NCBI RefSeq assembly: GCF_011044995.1
Contig: NZ_JAAKZW010000067.1
Location: forward strand, 1-34,286
Direction of reading: 5' to 3'
Source of the DNA: Streptomyces mesophilus
Lineage (GTDB): Bacteria > Actinomycetota > Actinomycetes > Streptomycetales > Streptomycetaceae
Length of the DNA stretch: 34,286 nucleotides
In this document: piece after piece, positions 14,000-22,427 of the stretch
How positions within the stretch are numbered: position 1 is the first letter of the stretch
Layout: each line of letters begins with the position of its first letter
Position numbers and translations under genes: made by a program
Notes under the pieces: generated by a model
The model's database searches: none
The model's input: only the letters and a program-made list of their open reading frames with translations
Told to the model about the DNA's origin: nothing

Positions 14000-14680
14000 A
14001 TGATGCAGCAACTCGCGGGCTATGCCCCGACCCCGATGGCCGCTCGTATGGAGAACCACGGCCGCACGATGCTCAAGGTCGCCATGGCCTCCGGCCAGGA
14101 CCTTTACGCGCGTACCGGCTCGATGGTGTCGTACGAAGGCTTCATCCAGTACGAGCCCAACCCGCCGGCCGTCCGCCAGATCGCCTCGCAGTGGATCACC
14201 GGCGAAGGCGCCCCGATCATGAAGTGCTCCGGCGACGGCCTGCTCTACCTGGCCGACTACGGCGCCGACGTGGTCGTGATCAACCTGAACAACGACTCGC
14301 TCTCGGTCAACGGCACCAACCTCCTTGCCTTCGACGCGCACCTGCAGTGGGGCGTCGAGAAGGTCAAGGGCATGGCGAAGTTCGCAGGCCAGGGCCTGTG
14401 GAACGTCGAGGTCGCCGGCACCGGCTGGGTGGCCATCACCTCGCGCGGTACGCCGCTGGTCGTCGACTGCGGCCGCGGTGAGGACGAGACGTACGTCGAC
14501 CCCGACGCCCTGCTCGCCTGGTCCCCGAACCTCAAGGTGAAGGGCAAGCGCAGCTTCAAGGCCTCCTCCCTCGTGGGTCGGGGCAGCGGAGAGGCCTACC
14601 AGATGGCCTTCTCCGGCCAGGGGATCGTCGTCGTACAGCCGAGTGAGGACAGCTCCGACCGCCTGCGGGTCCGGGGCTGA
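14000..14680 (+). CDS. AIM24 family protein
   Basis: A 226-residue stand-alone AIM24 (DUF124) protein. It has the typical MLKVAMASGQDLYARTGSMVSYEG opening, the APIMKCSGDGLLYLADYGADV strand-turn block and the terminal FSGQGIVVVQPSED. It starts 15 bp after the fusion gene with GAGGGAG 9 nt before a double ATG, and is followed 17 bp later by another paralogue. It is probably made and assembled with its two neighbours as a beta-structured oligomer. Function is unknown. Confidence 0.9.
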   Translation: MMQQLAGYAPTPMAARMENHGRTMLKVAMASGQDLYARTGSMVSYEGFIQYEPNPPAVRQIASQWITGEGAPIMKCSGDGLLYLADYGADVVVINLNNDSLSVNGTNLLAFDAHLQWGVEKVKGMAKFAGQGLWNVEVAGTGWVAITSRGTPLVVDCGRGEDETYVDPDALLAWSPNLKVKGKRSFKASSLVGRGSGEAYQMAFSGQGIVVVQPSEDSSDRLRVRG

Positions 14681-14697
14681 GGGGGAGCGAACAGACC

Positions 14698-15453
14698 ATG
14701 CAGAGTGCGCTTTTCAGCCAGACCGAGAACCAGACCCAGGAGCGCTACGCCCTGCAGAACCCGCAGCTGCTGCGGGTCGCGCTCCAGGGCCATGACGACC
14801 TGCTCGCCCGCAAGGGCGCGATGGTCGCGTACCAGGGCCTGGTCGAGTTCGACGGCGAGTACCAGTCGGCCGGCCAGCGCCGGTCCCGCAGCCGCACGGG
14901 CGAGGGCCTCGACCTGATGCGCTGCTCCGGCCAGGGCACCGTCTATCTCGCCAACCTCGCGCAGTACATCCACATCGTGGACGTGGAGCGCGAGGGCCTC
15001 ACGGTGGACAGCGCGTACGTCCTCGCGCTCGACACCCAGCTCAACCACGAAGTCATCGCGGTGGACAGCCAGTACGGGATCTCCGGATCCGGCAAGTACC
15101 AGCTGAACATCACCGGCACCGGCAAGGTCGCGCTGATGACCTCGGGGCAGCCGCTGATGATGCAGGTCACGCCCGAGAAGTACGTGAGCGTCGACGCCGA
15201 CGCGATCGTCGCCTGGTCGACCTCCCTGCGCGTGCAGATGCAGGCGCAGACGACCAACTCGAGCGTGCGCCGCCGCCGCGGCAACACCGGCGAGGGCTGG
15301 GAGCTCAGCTTCCTCGGCCAGGGCTATGTCCTGGTCCAGCCCAGCGAGGTCATGCCGCCGCAGAACGCGGTGATCGGCTCGGGCGTCGCCGCCCAGTTCG
15401 GCGCGGGCCAGCAGGGCGCCCGCGGTCAGAACCAGGGCAACGCCTGGTCGTAG
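14698..15453 (+). CDS. AIM24 family protein
   Basis: A 251-residue AIM24 protein with the same block order: LRVALQGHDDLLARKGAMVAYQGLVEF, LMRCSGQGTVYLANLAQYIHIVDVE and the terminal LSFLGQGYVLVQPSEV, plus a short Gly/Gln-rich tail. GGGGGAG lies upstream of ATG 14698. It is the last gene of the TerD-AIM24 operon and is followed by a strong terminator. It diverges enough from the 226-residue paralogue to suggest an old duplication and distinct subunits. Confidence 0.9.
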   Translation: MQSALFSQTENQTQERYALQNPQLLRVALQGHDDLLARKGAMVAYQGLVEFDGEYQSAGQRRSRSRTGEGLDLMRCSGQGTVYLANLAQYIHIVDVEREGLTVDSAYVLALDTQLNHEVIAVDSQYGISGSGKYQLNITGTGKVALMTSGQPLMMQVTPEKYVSVDADAIVAWSTSLRVQMQAQTTNSSVRRRRGNTGEGWELSFLGQGYVLVQPSEVMPPQNAVIGSGVAAQFGAGQQGARGQNQGNAWS

Positions 15454-15473
15454 CGGGGCAGTTGGCTGTACGG

Positions 15474-15510
15474 GTGAGGGGCGGGTGCCATCGCGGCGCC
15501 CGCCCCTCAC
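15474..15510. terminator. strong bidirectional terminator hairpin
   Basis: GTGAGGGGCGGG (15474-15485) pairs perfectly with CCCGCCCCTCAC (15499-15510). Four more pairs (one G-U) close a 5-nt loop, giving 16 bp in all. It lies between the convergent AIM24 and Nudix genes. Confidence 0.85.
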
Positions 15511-15523
15511 ACATATCGAGGTA

Positions 15524-16045
15524 CTACAGCTTCGCCCGCGTCCGCTCCAGGAGCCGTACGACCGACGTATCGGCCACGTCCGCCACCTCGTCGTACGCGT
15601 ACCACTTCAGATCCAGCGACTCCTCGCTGATCGCCTCGACCGCACCGGCCGGCGCGAGCGCCGCGTACTGGACGTCCAGGTGCCAGTTGCAGGGCGCCGG
15701 AATCGGATGCCGGTCCAGGCGCACCGGGCCGCCGTCGAGCAGCGTGAGCCCCTCGACACCGGACTCCTCGGTGGCCTCCCGCAGCGCGGCGGCCTCCATC
15801 GAGACATCGCCCGGCTCGCAGTGGCCGCCCATCTGAAGCCACATGTTCAGCTTCTTGTGCAGCGTGAGCAGCACCTTGCCGCGCGACGGGTCGATCACCA
15901 GAGCGCTGGCCGTCAGATGCCCGGCCTCGCAGGCCTTCCACATGCCGTCCGGGTGCGCCGCCAGGTGATCCAGATACGTCTGGCGCAGCTCTTCCTGGTC
16001 CTCGTACGCCTTCAGTACGAGGACCGCGTCTTCGTGCAGGCTCAC
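15524..16045 (-). CDS. Nudix hydrolase
   Basis: A 173-residue Nudix hydrolase, cleaving nucleoside-diphosphate-linked substrates with Mg2+ or Mn2+. The Nudix helix GGHCEPGDVSMEAAALREAT followed by EESG is present in the GGHxEPGD variant. Before it lies ALVIDPSRGKVLLTLHKKLNMWLQM. The start ATG overlaps the stop codon of the upstream zincin-like gene (16042-16045), so the two are translationally coupled. The substrate is unknown; the IDI-like H-K-K-L-x-M-W-L segment is common in uncharacterised relatives. Confidence 0.9.
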   Translation of the reverse strand: MSLHEDAVLVLKAYEDQEELRQTYLDHLAAHPDGMWKACEAGHLTASALVIDPSRGKVLLTLHKKLNMWLQMGGHCEPGDVSMEAAALREATEESGVEGLTLLDGGPVRLDRHPIPAPCNWHLDVQYAALAPAGAVEAISEESLDLKWYAYDEVADVADTSVVRLLERTRAKL

Positions 16046-17529
16046 TTGCTGTCGTCGCCCTCTTCGTCGTCCTTCTTGTCCTTACGAAGGTCGGGCTTCG
16101 AGCCGCCCGCCGCCTCGCCCAGCATCTTGTCGATCGCGTCGAAGTCCAGCTTCGGCTCGTCGTCCGACGCGGAGTCCGGGCCCTGGTCGCCGCGGTGCAC
16201 GAAGCCGTCCGGGTCGTCCAGGTCCTTTGCGGTCGGCAGCATGTCCGGGTGCGCCCACAGACCGTCGCGGCCGTCGAGGCCACGGGCGTCGGTCAGCGAG
16301 GCCCACAGCCGCGCGGCGTCGCGAAGACGGCGCGGACGCAGCTCGAGACCGATCAGGGTCGCGAAGGTCTGCTCGGCGGGACCACCGCTCGCGCGGCGCC
16401 GGCGCAGGGTCTCGCGCAGGGCGCTCGCCGAGGTCAGACGGTCCTTCGCGGCCTCGTACACCACGGCGTCCACCCAGCCCTCGACCAGCGCGAGCGCCGT
16501 CTCCAGACGGGCGAGCGCGGCCTTCTGCTCGGGGGTGTCCTGGGGCTGGAACATGCCCTGCTGCAGTGCGTTCTGCAGCTCCTCCGGGTTCGACGGGTCG
16601 AACTGGCCGACCACGTCCTCCAGCTTGGAGGTGTCCACCTTGATCCCGCGCGCATAGCCCTCGACCGCGCCGAACAGGTGCGAGCGCAGCCACGGGACGT
16701 GCGCGAAGAGCCGCTGGTGGGCGGCCTCGCGCAGGGCGAGGTACAGCCGCACCTCGTTCTGGTCGATGCCCAGGTCCTTGCCGAACGCCTGGATGTTCAC
16801 CGGAAGCAGCGCTGCCTTGCCGGCCGGGCCGAGCGGCAGACCGATGTCCGTGGAGCCGACGACCTCGCCCGCGAGCACGCCCACGGCCTGGCCGATCTGC
16901 TGGCCGAACATGGCGCCGCCCATGGACCGCATCATCCCGATCAGCGGGCCCGCCATGGCCTGCATCTCCTCGGGCAGTACGTCGCCCATGGCCGCGCCCA
17001 CGCGCTCCGCCACCGGGTCCACGAGCTCCTGCCAGACCGGGATGGTCGCCTCGACCCACTCGGCGCGCGACCAGGCCACGGCCGTGTTCGCGCCCGAGGG
17101 CAGCGAGGTCACGCCGTCGAGCCACAGGTCCGCCAGGCGCACGGCCTCCTCGACCGCGGCGCGCTCCGCCGTGCCGACGCTCGCGTCCTTGGTTCCGTCC
17201 GCGGTGCCCTGCGAGACGGTCTGGCGGGCGATCTGCTTCGCCATGTCCCAGTTCACCGGGCCGCCCTCGTACGAGAGCATCTGGCCGAGCTGCTGGAAGG
17301 CGGCGCCCAGGTCGTTCGGGTTCATCGACCCGAACATCGCGGCGAACGGGTTGTCGCCGCCCGGACCGCCCGGGCCGCCGGGACCGCCGGCCCCCGGGAA
17401 CCCGAAAGCGAAGGGGTTCCCCGGAACGCCGCCCTGGCCACCGCCGCCCTGCTGGTCCTTCTTCTTGCCCTCGTCGCCGTCTTCCGGCTCCTCCGGCGGA
17501 AGGCCGAATCCGAATGGGGTGTCACTCAC
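16042..17529 (-). CDS. zincin-like (DUF2342) metalloprotease-family protein
   Basis: A 495-residue protein of the actinobacterial DUF2342/zincin-like family, usually annotated as zinc-dependent metalloprotease. The first ~100 residues are disordered, acidic then Gly/Pro-rich (GFPGAGGPGGPGGPGG). The core runs from NPNDLGAAFQQLGQML to ELRPRRLRDAARLW, and a highly charged tail ends DDEEGDDSK. The would-be zinc helix reads LREAAHQRLFAHVPWLRSH; the first position of HExxH is Arg here. LVEGWVDAVVYEA could supply a third ligand. The GTG start follows GAGGA. It is co-transcribed and coupled with the Nudix gene. Whether it is a catalytically active peptidase is unclear. Confidence 0.85.
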   Translation of the reverse strand: MSDTPFGFGLPPEEPEDGDEGKKKDQQGGGGQGGVPGNPFAFGFPGAGGPGGPGGPGGDNPFAAMFGSMNPNDLGAAFQQLGQMLSYEGGPVNWDMAKQIARQTVSQGTADGTKDASVGTAERAAVEEAVRLADLWLDGVTSLPSGANTAVAWSRAEWVEATIPVWQELVDPVAERVGAAMGDVLPEEMQAMAGPLIGMMRSMGGAMFGQQIGQAVGVLAGEVVGSTDIGLPLGPAGKAALLPVNIQAFGKDLGIDQNEVRLYLALREAAHQRLFAHVPWLRSHLFGAVEGYARGIKVDTSKLEDVVGQFDPSNPEELQNALQQGMFQPQDTPEQKAALARLETALALVEGWVDAVVYEAAKDRLTSASALRETLRRRRASGGPAEQTFATLIGLELRPRRLRDAARLWASLTDARGLDGRDGLWAHPDMLPTAKDLDDPDGFVHRGDQGPDSASDDEPKLDFDAIDKMLGEAAGGSKPDLRKDKKDDEEGDDSK

Positions 17530-17668
17530 GGGAATCCTCGGCTCGTAGGGCCGCCGGCTTCATACCGACGGCGACTGCCCGACAACACCACCCAGCGTAG
17601 ACACCCGGCCCGCTTCGGGCCTCGGTGCTCCGCCACCGCAGGGCCTGCGGCAGGATGGACGCCACCTG

Positions 17669-17695
17669 GTACGTACGCGTCATTCATGTACGTAC
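17669..17695. repeat. paired 8-bp palindromes GTACGTAC
   Basis: Two perfect GTACGTAC palindromes (17669-17676 and 17688-17695) are 19 bp apart start to start, just upstream of the SDR gene's ribosome site. They may form an operator for a dimeric regulator. GTACGTAC also occurs at 29824-29831, so it could be partly compositional. Confidence 0.4.
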
Positions 17696-17720
17696 TGAAG
17701 ACAACCGCTGGAGACGCCTG

Positions 17721-18827
17721 GTGAGTTCCCCGGATCCGAAGGTTCGCGCAGCGCGAAACGACTCAACCCCCGTCGCGCGCGGCCCCGTGGTCGCCGTGAC
17801 CGGCGCCGCCACCGGCGTGGGCGCCCGGCTCGTCGAGCGACTGGCCGCTTCCGACGAGATCAAGCAGGTCATCGCCATCGACGAGCGGCGCGGAGAGTGC
17901 GCGGCCGCCCAGTGGCACATCCTGGACGTACGGGACCCGGCGATCGCCGAGAAGCTGCGCGGCGCCGACGTCGTCGTCCATCTCGCACTCGACCTCGACC
18001 TGGAGACCGACGCCGCCGCCCGCACCGCGTACAACGTGCGCGGCACCCAGACCGTGCTCACCGCGGCCGCCGCGGCCGGCGTCCACCGTGTGGTCCTGTG
18101 CACGTCCGCGATGGTCTACGGCGCCCTGCCCGAGAACGAGCTCCCCCTCTCCGAGGACTCCGAGCTCAAGGCCACCGCCGAGGCCACCGGCGTCGGCGAC
18201 CTGCTCGAGATCGAGCGCCTGGCCCGCCGCGCGCCCCGCGCCCACCCCGGCCTCAACGTCACCGTCCTGCGCCCCGCGGTCCTGGTCGGCGGCACCGACA
18301 CGGCCCTCACCCGCTACTTCGAGTCCCCGCGCCTCCTGGTCGTGGCCGGCTCCCGTCCGACCTGGCAGTTCTGCCACGTCGACGACCTGTGCAGCGCTCT
18401 CGAATACGCGGTCCTGGAGAAGGTCGAAGGCGACCTTGCGGTCGGCTGCGACGGCTGGCTCGAACAGGAGGAGGTCGAGGAGCTCAGCGGCATCCGCCGC
18501 ATGGAGCTGCCCTCGACGGTCGCCCTCGGCGCCGCCGCCCGCCTCCACCGCATCGGCCTGACCCCGTCCCCGGCGGGCGACCTCGCGTACACGATGCACC
18601 CGTGGGTCGTCAGCGTCAGCCGCCTGCACGACGCGGGCTGGCGCCCGCAGTGGACCAACGAGGAAGTCCTCGCCGAACTCCTCGCGGAGGTCGAGGGCCG
18701 CCACACGGTCGCGGGCCGCCGCCTGGGCCGCAAGGACGCCACGGCGGCGGGCGCGGCAGGCGCCACGGTCGCGCTGCTTGGCGCGGCGGCGGTGGTACGG
18801 CGGGCTCGCAAGCGGCGGGGGGTCTGA
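17721..18827 (+). CDS. NAD-dependent epimerase/dehydratase (extended SDR) family protein
   Basis: A 368-residue extended short-chain dehydrogenase. It has a Rossmann glycine motif VAVTGAATGVGARL near residue 20, an acidic nucleotide-binding IDERRG, VVHLALDLDLE, a NVRGTQTVL segment, and the Tyr site SAMVYGALPENELP. The C-terminus has a hydrophobic stretch (AAGAAGATVALLGAAAVV) followed by RRARKRRGV, which looks like a membrane anchor with a positive inside tail. The GTG at 17721 has GGAGA 6 nt upstream; the longer frame from 17625 is rejected. It is divergent from the zincin-like gene. The sugar or lipid substrate is unknown. Confidence 0.9.
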   Translation: MSSPDPKVRAARNDSTPVARGPVVAVTGAATGVGARLVERLAASDEIKQVIAIDERRGECAAAQWHILDVRDPAIAEKLRGADVVVHLALDLDLETDAAARTAYNVRGTQTVLTAAAAAGVHRVVLCTSAMVYGALPENELPLSEDSELKATAEATGVGDLLEIERLARRAPRAHPGLNVTVLRPAVLVGGTDTALTRYFESPRLLVVAGSRPTWQFCHVDDLCSALEYAVLEKVEGDLAVGCDGWLEQEEVEELSGIRRMELPSTVALGAAARLHRIGLTPSPAGDLAYTMHPWVVSVSRLHDAGWRPQWTNEEVLAELLAEVEGRHTVAGRRLGRKDATAAGAAGATVALLGAAAVVRRARKRRGV

Positions 18828-18874
18828 GCGGGCCGGCCACGGCAGTGCGGGGTGCTGCGCTACGGTGCATCGCC

Positions 18875-20230
18875 GTGGACGCTGCTGATCTCGACTACCG
18901 TGCCCGGACGCAGTCCGGGGGCATCCCGCCGCATCTGGTCTCCCGGCTCCTGGAACTCGGCCATGACGCGGCGGTCGAGTACTGGGCCCACCGTGAAGAG
19001 TGGTTCTGTGCGCGGGAGTGGGCGCGGCTGCTCGGCGAGCGGGACCAGCGGGCCGAGGCCCTGGAGGTCCTCGCCCCTTACCTCGCCACGGGCTGGTGGA
19101 CCGCTGTGCAGAGCACGACGGAACTGCTGGAGAGCTGGGGGCGGGCCGACGAGGCAATCGCCCTGAGCCGAGCTCGCATGAAAGCAGGCCATCCGTCGGC
19201 GCTGGAGTTCCACGCGCGACTGCTCGCCCGGCACGGCCACGGTGACGAGGCGTTCCGCCTTGCGCGGCCGTATATCGACGACTTGGCCGTCGCCGCGGCG
19301 CTGGTCGAGGTGGCGGACGCGGCCGGCCGTAACGAGGAAGCGGCCGCATTGCTCGCCGCTCTGATTCCCGCCGACCATCGATGCGACTCCCCGTGGTGCT
19401 GCCGCGGCCTGGATGCGGACACGGCGATCAGCCTGCTGGCCACCATCCGTGAACGTCAGGGACGCCTCGACGAAGCGGTAGCCCTGCTGCGCACCCGGAA
19501 CATCACGTCGGTCAACGGCCGCGATCAACTGGCCGACCTGCTGGCCCGGCACGACCGGATCGAGGAACTGCGCGCCTACGCCGCGACTGAGGGCCTGGGC
19601 CATGCCGTGCAGAGTCTGGCCGAGCTGTTGGAACTGCGTGGCGACGTGGAGGGCGCGATCGGCGTATACCAGCAGACCGACGAGTCTCCGGGCGGCGACC
19701 CCAACTCCGCCTACCTGCTCGCGCAGCTCCTGACCCGGCACGGCCGCGGAAGCGAAGCGATCGACGTGCTGCGCGCTCAGGCGGAGGCCCGCAACGGAGA
19801 CGACTGGATCCTCCACGCCCTCGCCGAGCAGTGCCACGCGCAGGGCCGCCCCGCAGAGGGCTTGGCGCACCTCGACGCCCTCGCTGCCGCCCGCGGGGGC
19901 GAGGAGCAGTGGGACCTGTACTGGATCCGGCTGTCGCTGATCGCCGCCCACGACGGCGTCGACGCGGCGATCGCGCAGGCCCGCGCCCACCCTGAGAGCG
20001 GTACCCCGTACGCGGCTTCACACATCGCCGAGCTGCTGGCCGGGGCAGGACGGACCGACGAGGCCGTCGCCGTTCTCGAACGGCACGCGTCGCCCGAAAG
20101 ACATCAGCTTGCCGGTTACCTCATCGAGCTCGGCCGTGTCGAGGACGCCGTGAGAGTCCTCCACCGGCCCGTCGCGGCCCCGCCCGATCCGCTGGGCACT
20201 CCCGGGTGTGACGACGAGCCGCCGTTCTGA
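18875..20230 (+). CDS. TPR-like helical repeat protein, function unknown
   Basis: A 451-residue all-helical protein built from repeats such as GRADEAIALSRA, GHGDEAFRLARPYI, GRLDEAVALLR, GDVEGAIGVYQQ, GRGSEAIDVLRAQ and GRTDEAVAVLERH, i.e. tetratricopeptide-like units. It ends in a short acidic tail, CDDEPPF. There is no signal peptide, membrane span or catalytic motif. The frame is open far upstream, but that part is the shadow of the SDR gene; GTG 18875 is the best start, with TACGGT 8 nt before it. Relatives are, as far as I recall, often multi-copy in Streptomyces. It is probably a protein-interaction scaffold. Confidence 0.8.
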   Translation: MDAADLDYRARTQSGGIPPHLVSRLLELGHDAAVEYWAHREEWFCAREWARLLGERDQRAEALEVLAPYLATGWWTAVQSTTELLESWGRADEAIALSRARMKAGHPSALEFHARLLARHGHGDEAFRLARPYIDDLAVAAALVEVADAAGRNEEAAALLAALIPADHRCDSPWCCRGLDADTAISLLATIRERQGRLDEAVALLRTRNITSVNGRDQLADLLARHDRIEELRAYAATEGLGHAVQSLAELLELRGDVEGAIGVYQQTDESPGGDPNSAYLLAQLLTRHGRGSEAIDVLRAQAEARNGDDWILHALAEQCHAQGRPAEGLAHLDALAAARGGEEQWDLYWIRLSLIAAHDGVDAAIAQARAHPESGTPYAASHIAELLAGAGRTDEAVAVLERHASPERHQLAGYLIELGRVEDAVRVLHRPVAAPPDPLGTPGCDDEPPF

Positions 20231-20325
20231 CCTTCCGGCCTGTAGGACCCTCCGACACCCACCCCCGTACACCCGGTCGAAACCGCTATTCCGCGATCTC
20301 GCTCCCGTACGGCACGATGGAGGGC

Positions 20326-20787
<462 letters not shown>

Positions 20788-20869
20788 CCCCGTACGTCAC
20801 AGGAGGAAGCACCAGTCCCTCCGGTTGCGTAACCCCACCCCCGCCCTGAGCGTTGTCCGTACGGATGGC

Positions 20870-20896
20870 TAATCTGCTGATCACTCAGTAGTGATC
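20870..20896 (+). promoter_or_regulatory. promoter -10 with adjacent inverted repeat (candidate operator)
   Basis: TAATCT (20870-20875) is a good -10 box. GATCACT (20879-20885) and AGTGATC (20890-20896) form a perfect 7-bp inverted repeat separated by CAGT, beginning 4 nt after the -10, so it covers the transcription start. It could be a repressor operator or a 5' UTR hairpin ahead of the small membrane protein gene. Confidence 0.5.
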
Positions 20897-20921
20897 GGTC
20901 AGTTGGGGTCGGGAGGTCGGC

Positions 20922-21110
20922 ATGGCATCGCTCGCATGGCTGCTCATTCCGCTTTTCGCCGCGATCGGCGCGGCCCTGTGGGGCAGTTGGGCCACCCGCG
21001 CCCGTAAGTCCGGACGCACCGGCGATGTCACCGAGCTCGCGGGGTACGCGAAGTTCCGCGCCGCGATGGAGGACAGCGCGAAAGCGGAAACCGGGACGGA
21101 CGCGGCCTGA
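20922..21110 (+). CDS. small single-span membrane protein, function unknown
   Basis: A 62-residue protein with an N-terminal transmembrane helix (LAWLLIPLFAAIGAALWGSW), then a positive stretch ATRARKSGR and a short polar helical tail. By the positive-inside rule the C-terminus is cytoplasmic. ATG 20922 follows GGGAGG. It sits between moaE and ylbL in the same direction but probably has its own promoter at 20870. No known domain. Confidence 0.8.
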   Translation: MASLAWLLIPLFAAIGAALWGSWATRARKSGRTGDVTELAGYAKFRAAMEDSAKAETGTDAA

Positions 21111-21178
21111 CCCCGGTCCGGGCCGCCCGAGCGCCCCGGACGGACCGGCCCCAGGGGTGCACTCGCAGGGGCGTCCCG

Positions 21179-21184
21179 TACTGT
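21179..21184 (+). promoter_or_regulatory. -10 box of a leaderless promoter
   Basis: TACTGT (TANNNT) ends 6 nt before ATG 21191, with no ribosome site between. The same hexamer and spacing are found at hisN on the other strand. Confidence 0.6.
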
Positions 21185-21190
21185 CGTTCC

Positions 21191-22279
21191 ATGCCTCGCC
21201 GCACCGCGACCATGCTCGCTTCCACCCTGATGCTGATCGCGCTGCTGTGCGCGGGTGTGCTGATCAAAGTCCCGTACGCGGAGATGACTCCGGGCCCGAC
21301 GGTGAACACCCTCGGCGAGCACGACGGCGAGCCGGTGCTGCAGATCTCGGGCCACAAGACCTACGAGACGACCGGCAACCTCAACATGACGACGGTCCGC
21401 GTCACCAGCGCCGACTACAAGATGAACCTCTTCGAGGCCGTCTACGGCTGGATCGCGCACGACAACGTCGTCGTACCGCACGACACCCTCTACCCGGACG
21501 GGAAGACGGAGGAGCAGTCGACGCAGGAGAACGCCGAGGAGTTCAGCCAGTCCCAGGAGAGCGCCAAGGTCGCCGCGCTCAAGGAGCTGGACATCCCGGT
21601 GAAGTCCCGGGTCGTCGTCGCCACCGTTCTCAAGGACAGCCCGTCCGAGGGCAGGCTGCACGCCGGTGATGTGATCAAGGCCGTGGACGGCACCGCGGTC
21701 GAGCAGCCCGACGACGTCGCCAAGCTGGTGACCAAGCACAAGCCGGGCGAGGACGTCGTGTTCACGATCGTGCCCGCCAAGGAGGCCGCCGCGGCCGAGA
21801 AGGCCGGCAAGGAGGCCACGGCCACCGAGAAGATCACCATCACCACGGAGAAGGCTCCCGAGGGCGACCGGGCGATCGTCGGCATCCAGGCCGGGACCGA
21901 TCACACGTTCCCGTTCACCATCGACATCAAGCTCGCCGACGTCGGCGGTCCGAGCGCCGGCCTGATGTTCGCGCTCGGCATCGTCGACAAGCTGACCCCC
22001 GAGGACCTCACGGGCGGAAAGTTCGTCGCGGGCACCGGCACCATCGACGACAGCGGCAAGGTCGGTCCGATCGGCGGCATCGAGATGAAGACGGTCGGCG
22101 CCCGCAGCAAGGGCGCGGAGTACTTCCTCACCCCCGAGGCCAACTGCGCCTCGGCCGCCAAGGACATCCCCGACGGCCTCACCCTGGTCAAGGTCGAGAC
22201 CATCGACGACGCGGTGGACTCCCTGGACAAGATCCGCGCGGGCAAGACCTCCGACCTGCCCTCCTGCTCCGCCAAGTAG
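21191..22279 (+). CDS. ylbL: YlbL-type PDZ-S16 (Lon-like) membrane protease
   Basis: A 362-residue membrane-anchored serine protease. Residues ~8-27 form one N-terminal transmembrane helix, so the rest is extracytoplasmic. A PDZ domain spans roughly residues 135-210 (VLKDSPSEGRLHAGDVIKAVDG). The C-terminal Lon-type (S16) domain carries the Ser-Lys dyad: Ser about 255 in GGPSAGLMFAL and Lys about 300 in GGIEMKTVGA, spaced as in Lon. YlbL proteases act in DNA-damage and envelope quality control in Firmicutes; the actinobacterial role is not established. Leaderless start. Confidence 0.92.
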   Translation: MPRRTATMLASTLMLIALLCAGVLIKVPYAEMTPGPTVNTLGEHDGEPVLQISGHKTYETTGNLNMTTVRVTSADYKMNLFEAVYGWIAHDNVVVPHDTLYPDGKTEEQSTQENAEEFSQSQESAKVAALKELDIPVKSRVVVATVLKDSPSEGRLHAGDVIKAVDGTAVEQPDDVAKLVTKHKPGEDVVFTIVPAKEAAAAEKAGKEATATEKITITTEKAPEGDRAIVGIQAGTDHTFPFTIDIKLADVGGPSAGLMFALGIVDKLTPEDLTGGKFVAGTGTIDDSGKVGPIGGIEMKTVGARSKGAEYFLTPEANCASAAKDIPDGLTLVKVETIDDAVDSLDKIRAGKTSDLPSCSAK

Positions 22280-22356
22280 GCGAGTGGCGAGCAGTCGGGT
22301 AGCGAGCGGTCGAGTACCAAGCAGCCGAGTACCAAGCAGTCGAGTTCCAAGCAGTC
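22276..22356. repeat. 15-bp tandem repeat (minisatellite) after ylbL
   Basis: At least four 15-bp units with consensus GCAGTCGAGTACCAA (22291-22305, 22306-22320, 22321-22335, 22336-22350), a degenerate unit before them and a truncated one running into the hairpin at 22357. It starts right at the ylbL stop codon, so it is non-coding 3' sequence. Units differ by 1-5 bases, so the array is not freshly expanded. Confidence 0.8.
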
Positions 22357-22405
22357 GATACGAGGAGGGGGCGCCGCATCCGATGCGGCGCCCCCTCCTC
22401 GTATC
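22357..22405. terminator. very long perfect hairpin, bidirectional terminator
   Basis: A perfect 23-bp inverted repeat (22357-22379 and 22383-22405) with a 3-nt loop lies between the convergent ylbL and PPA1309-like genes. It is the strongest hairpin in the window; its base merges with the last 15-bp repeat unit. Confidence 0.9.
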
Positions 22406-22427
22406 CGAGGGTCCGAGGGACAGAGCC

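Noticed and set aside
22276..22356. 15-bp repeats considered as a CRISPR or phage attachment site
   Set aside because: Repeats are too short and contiguous, with no spacers, integrase or cas gene nearby.
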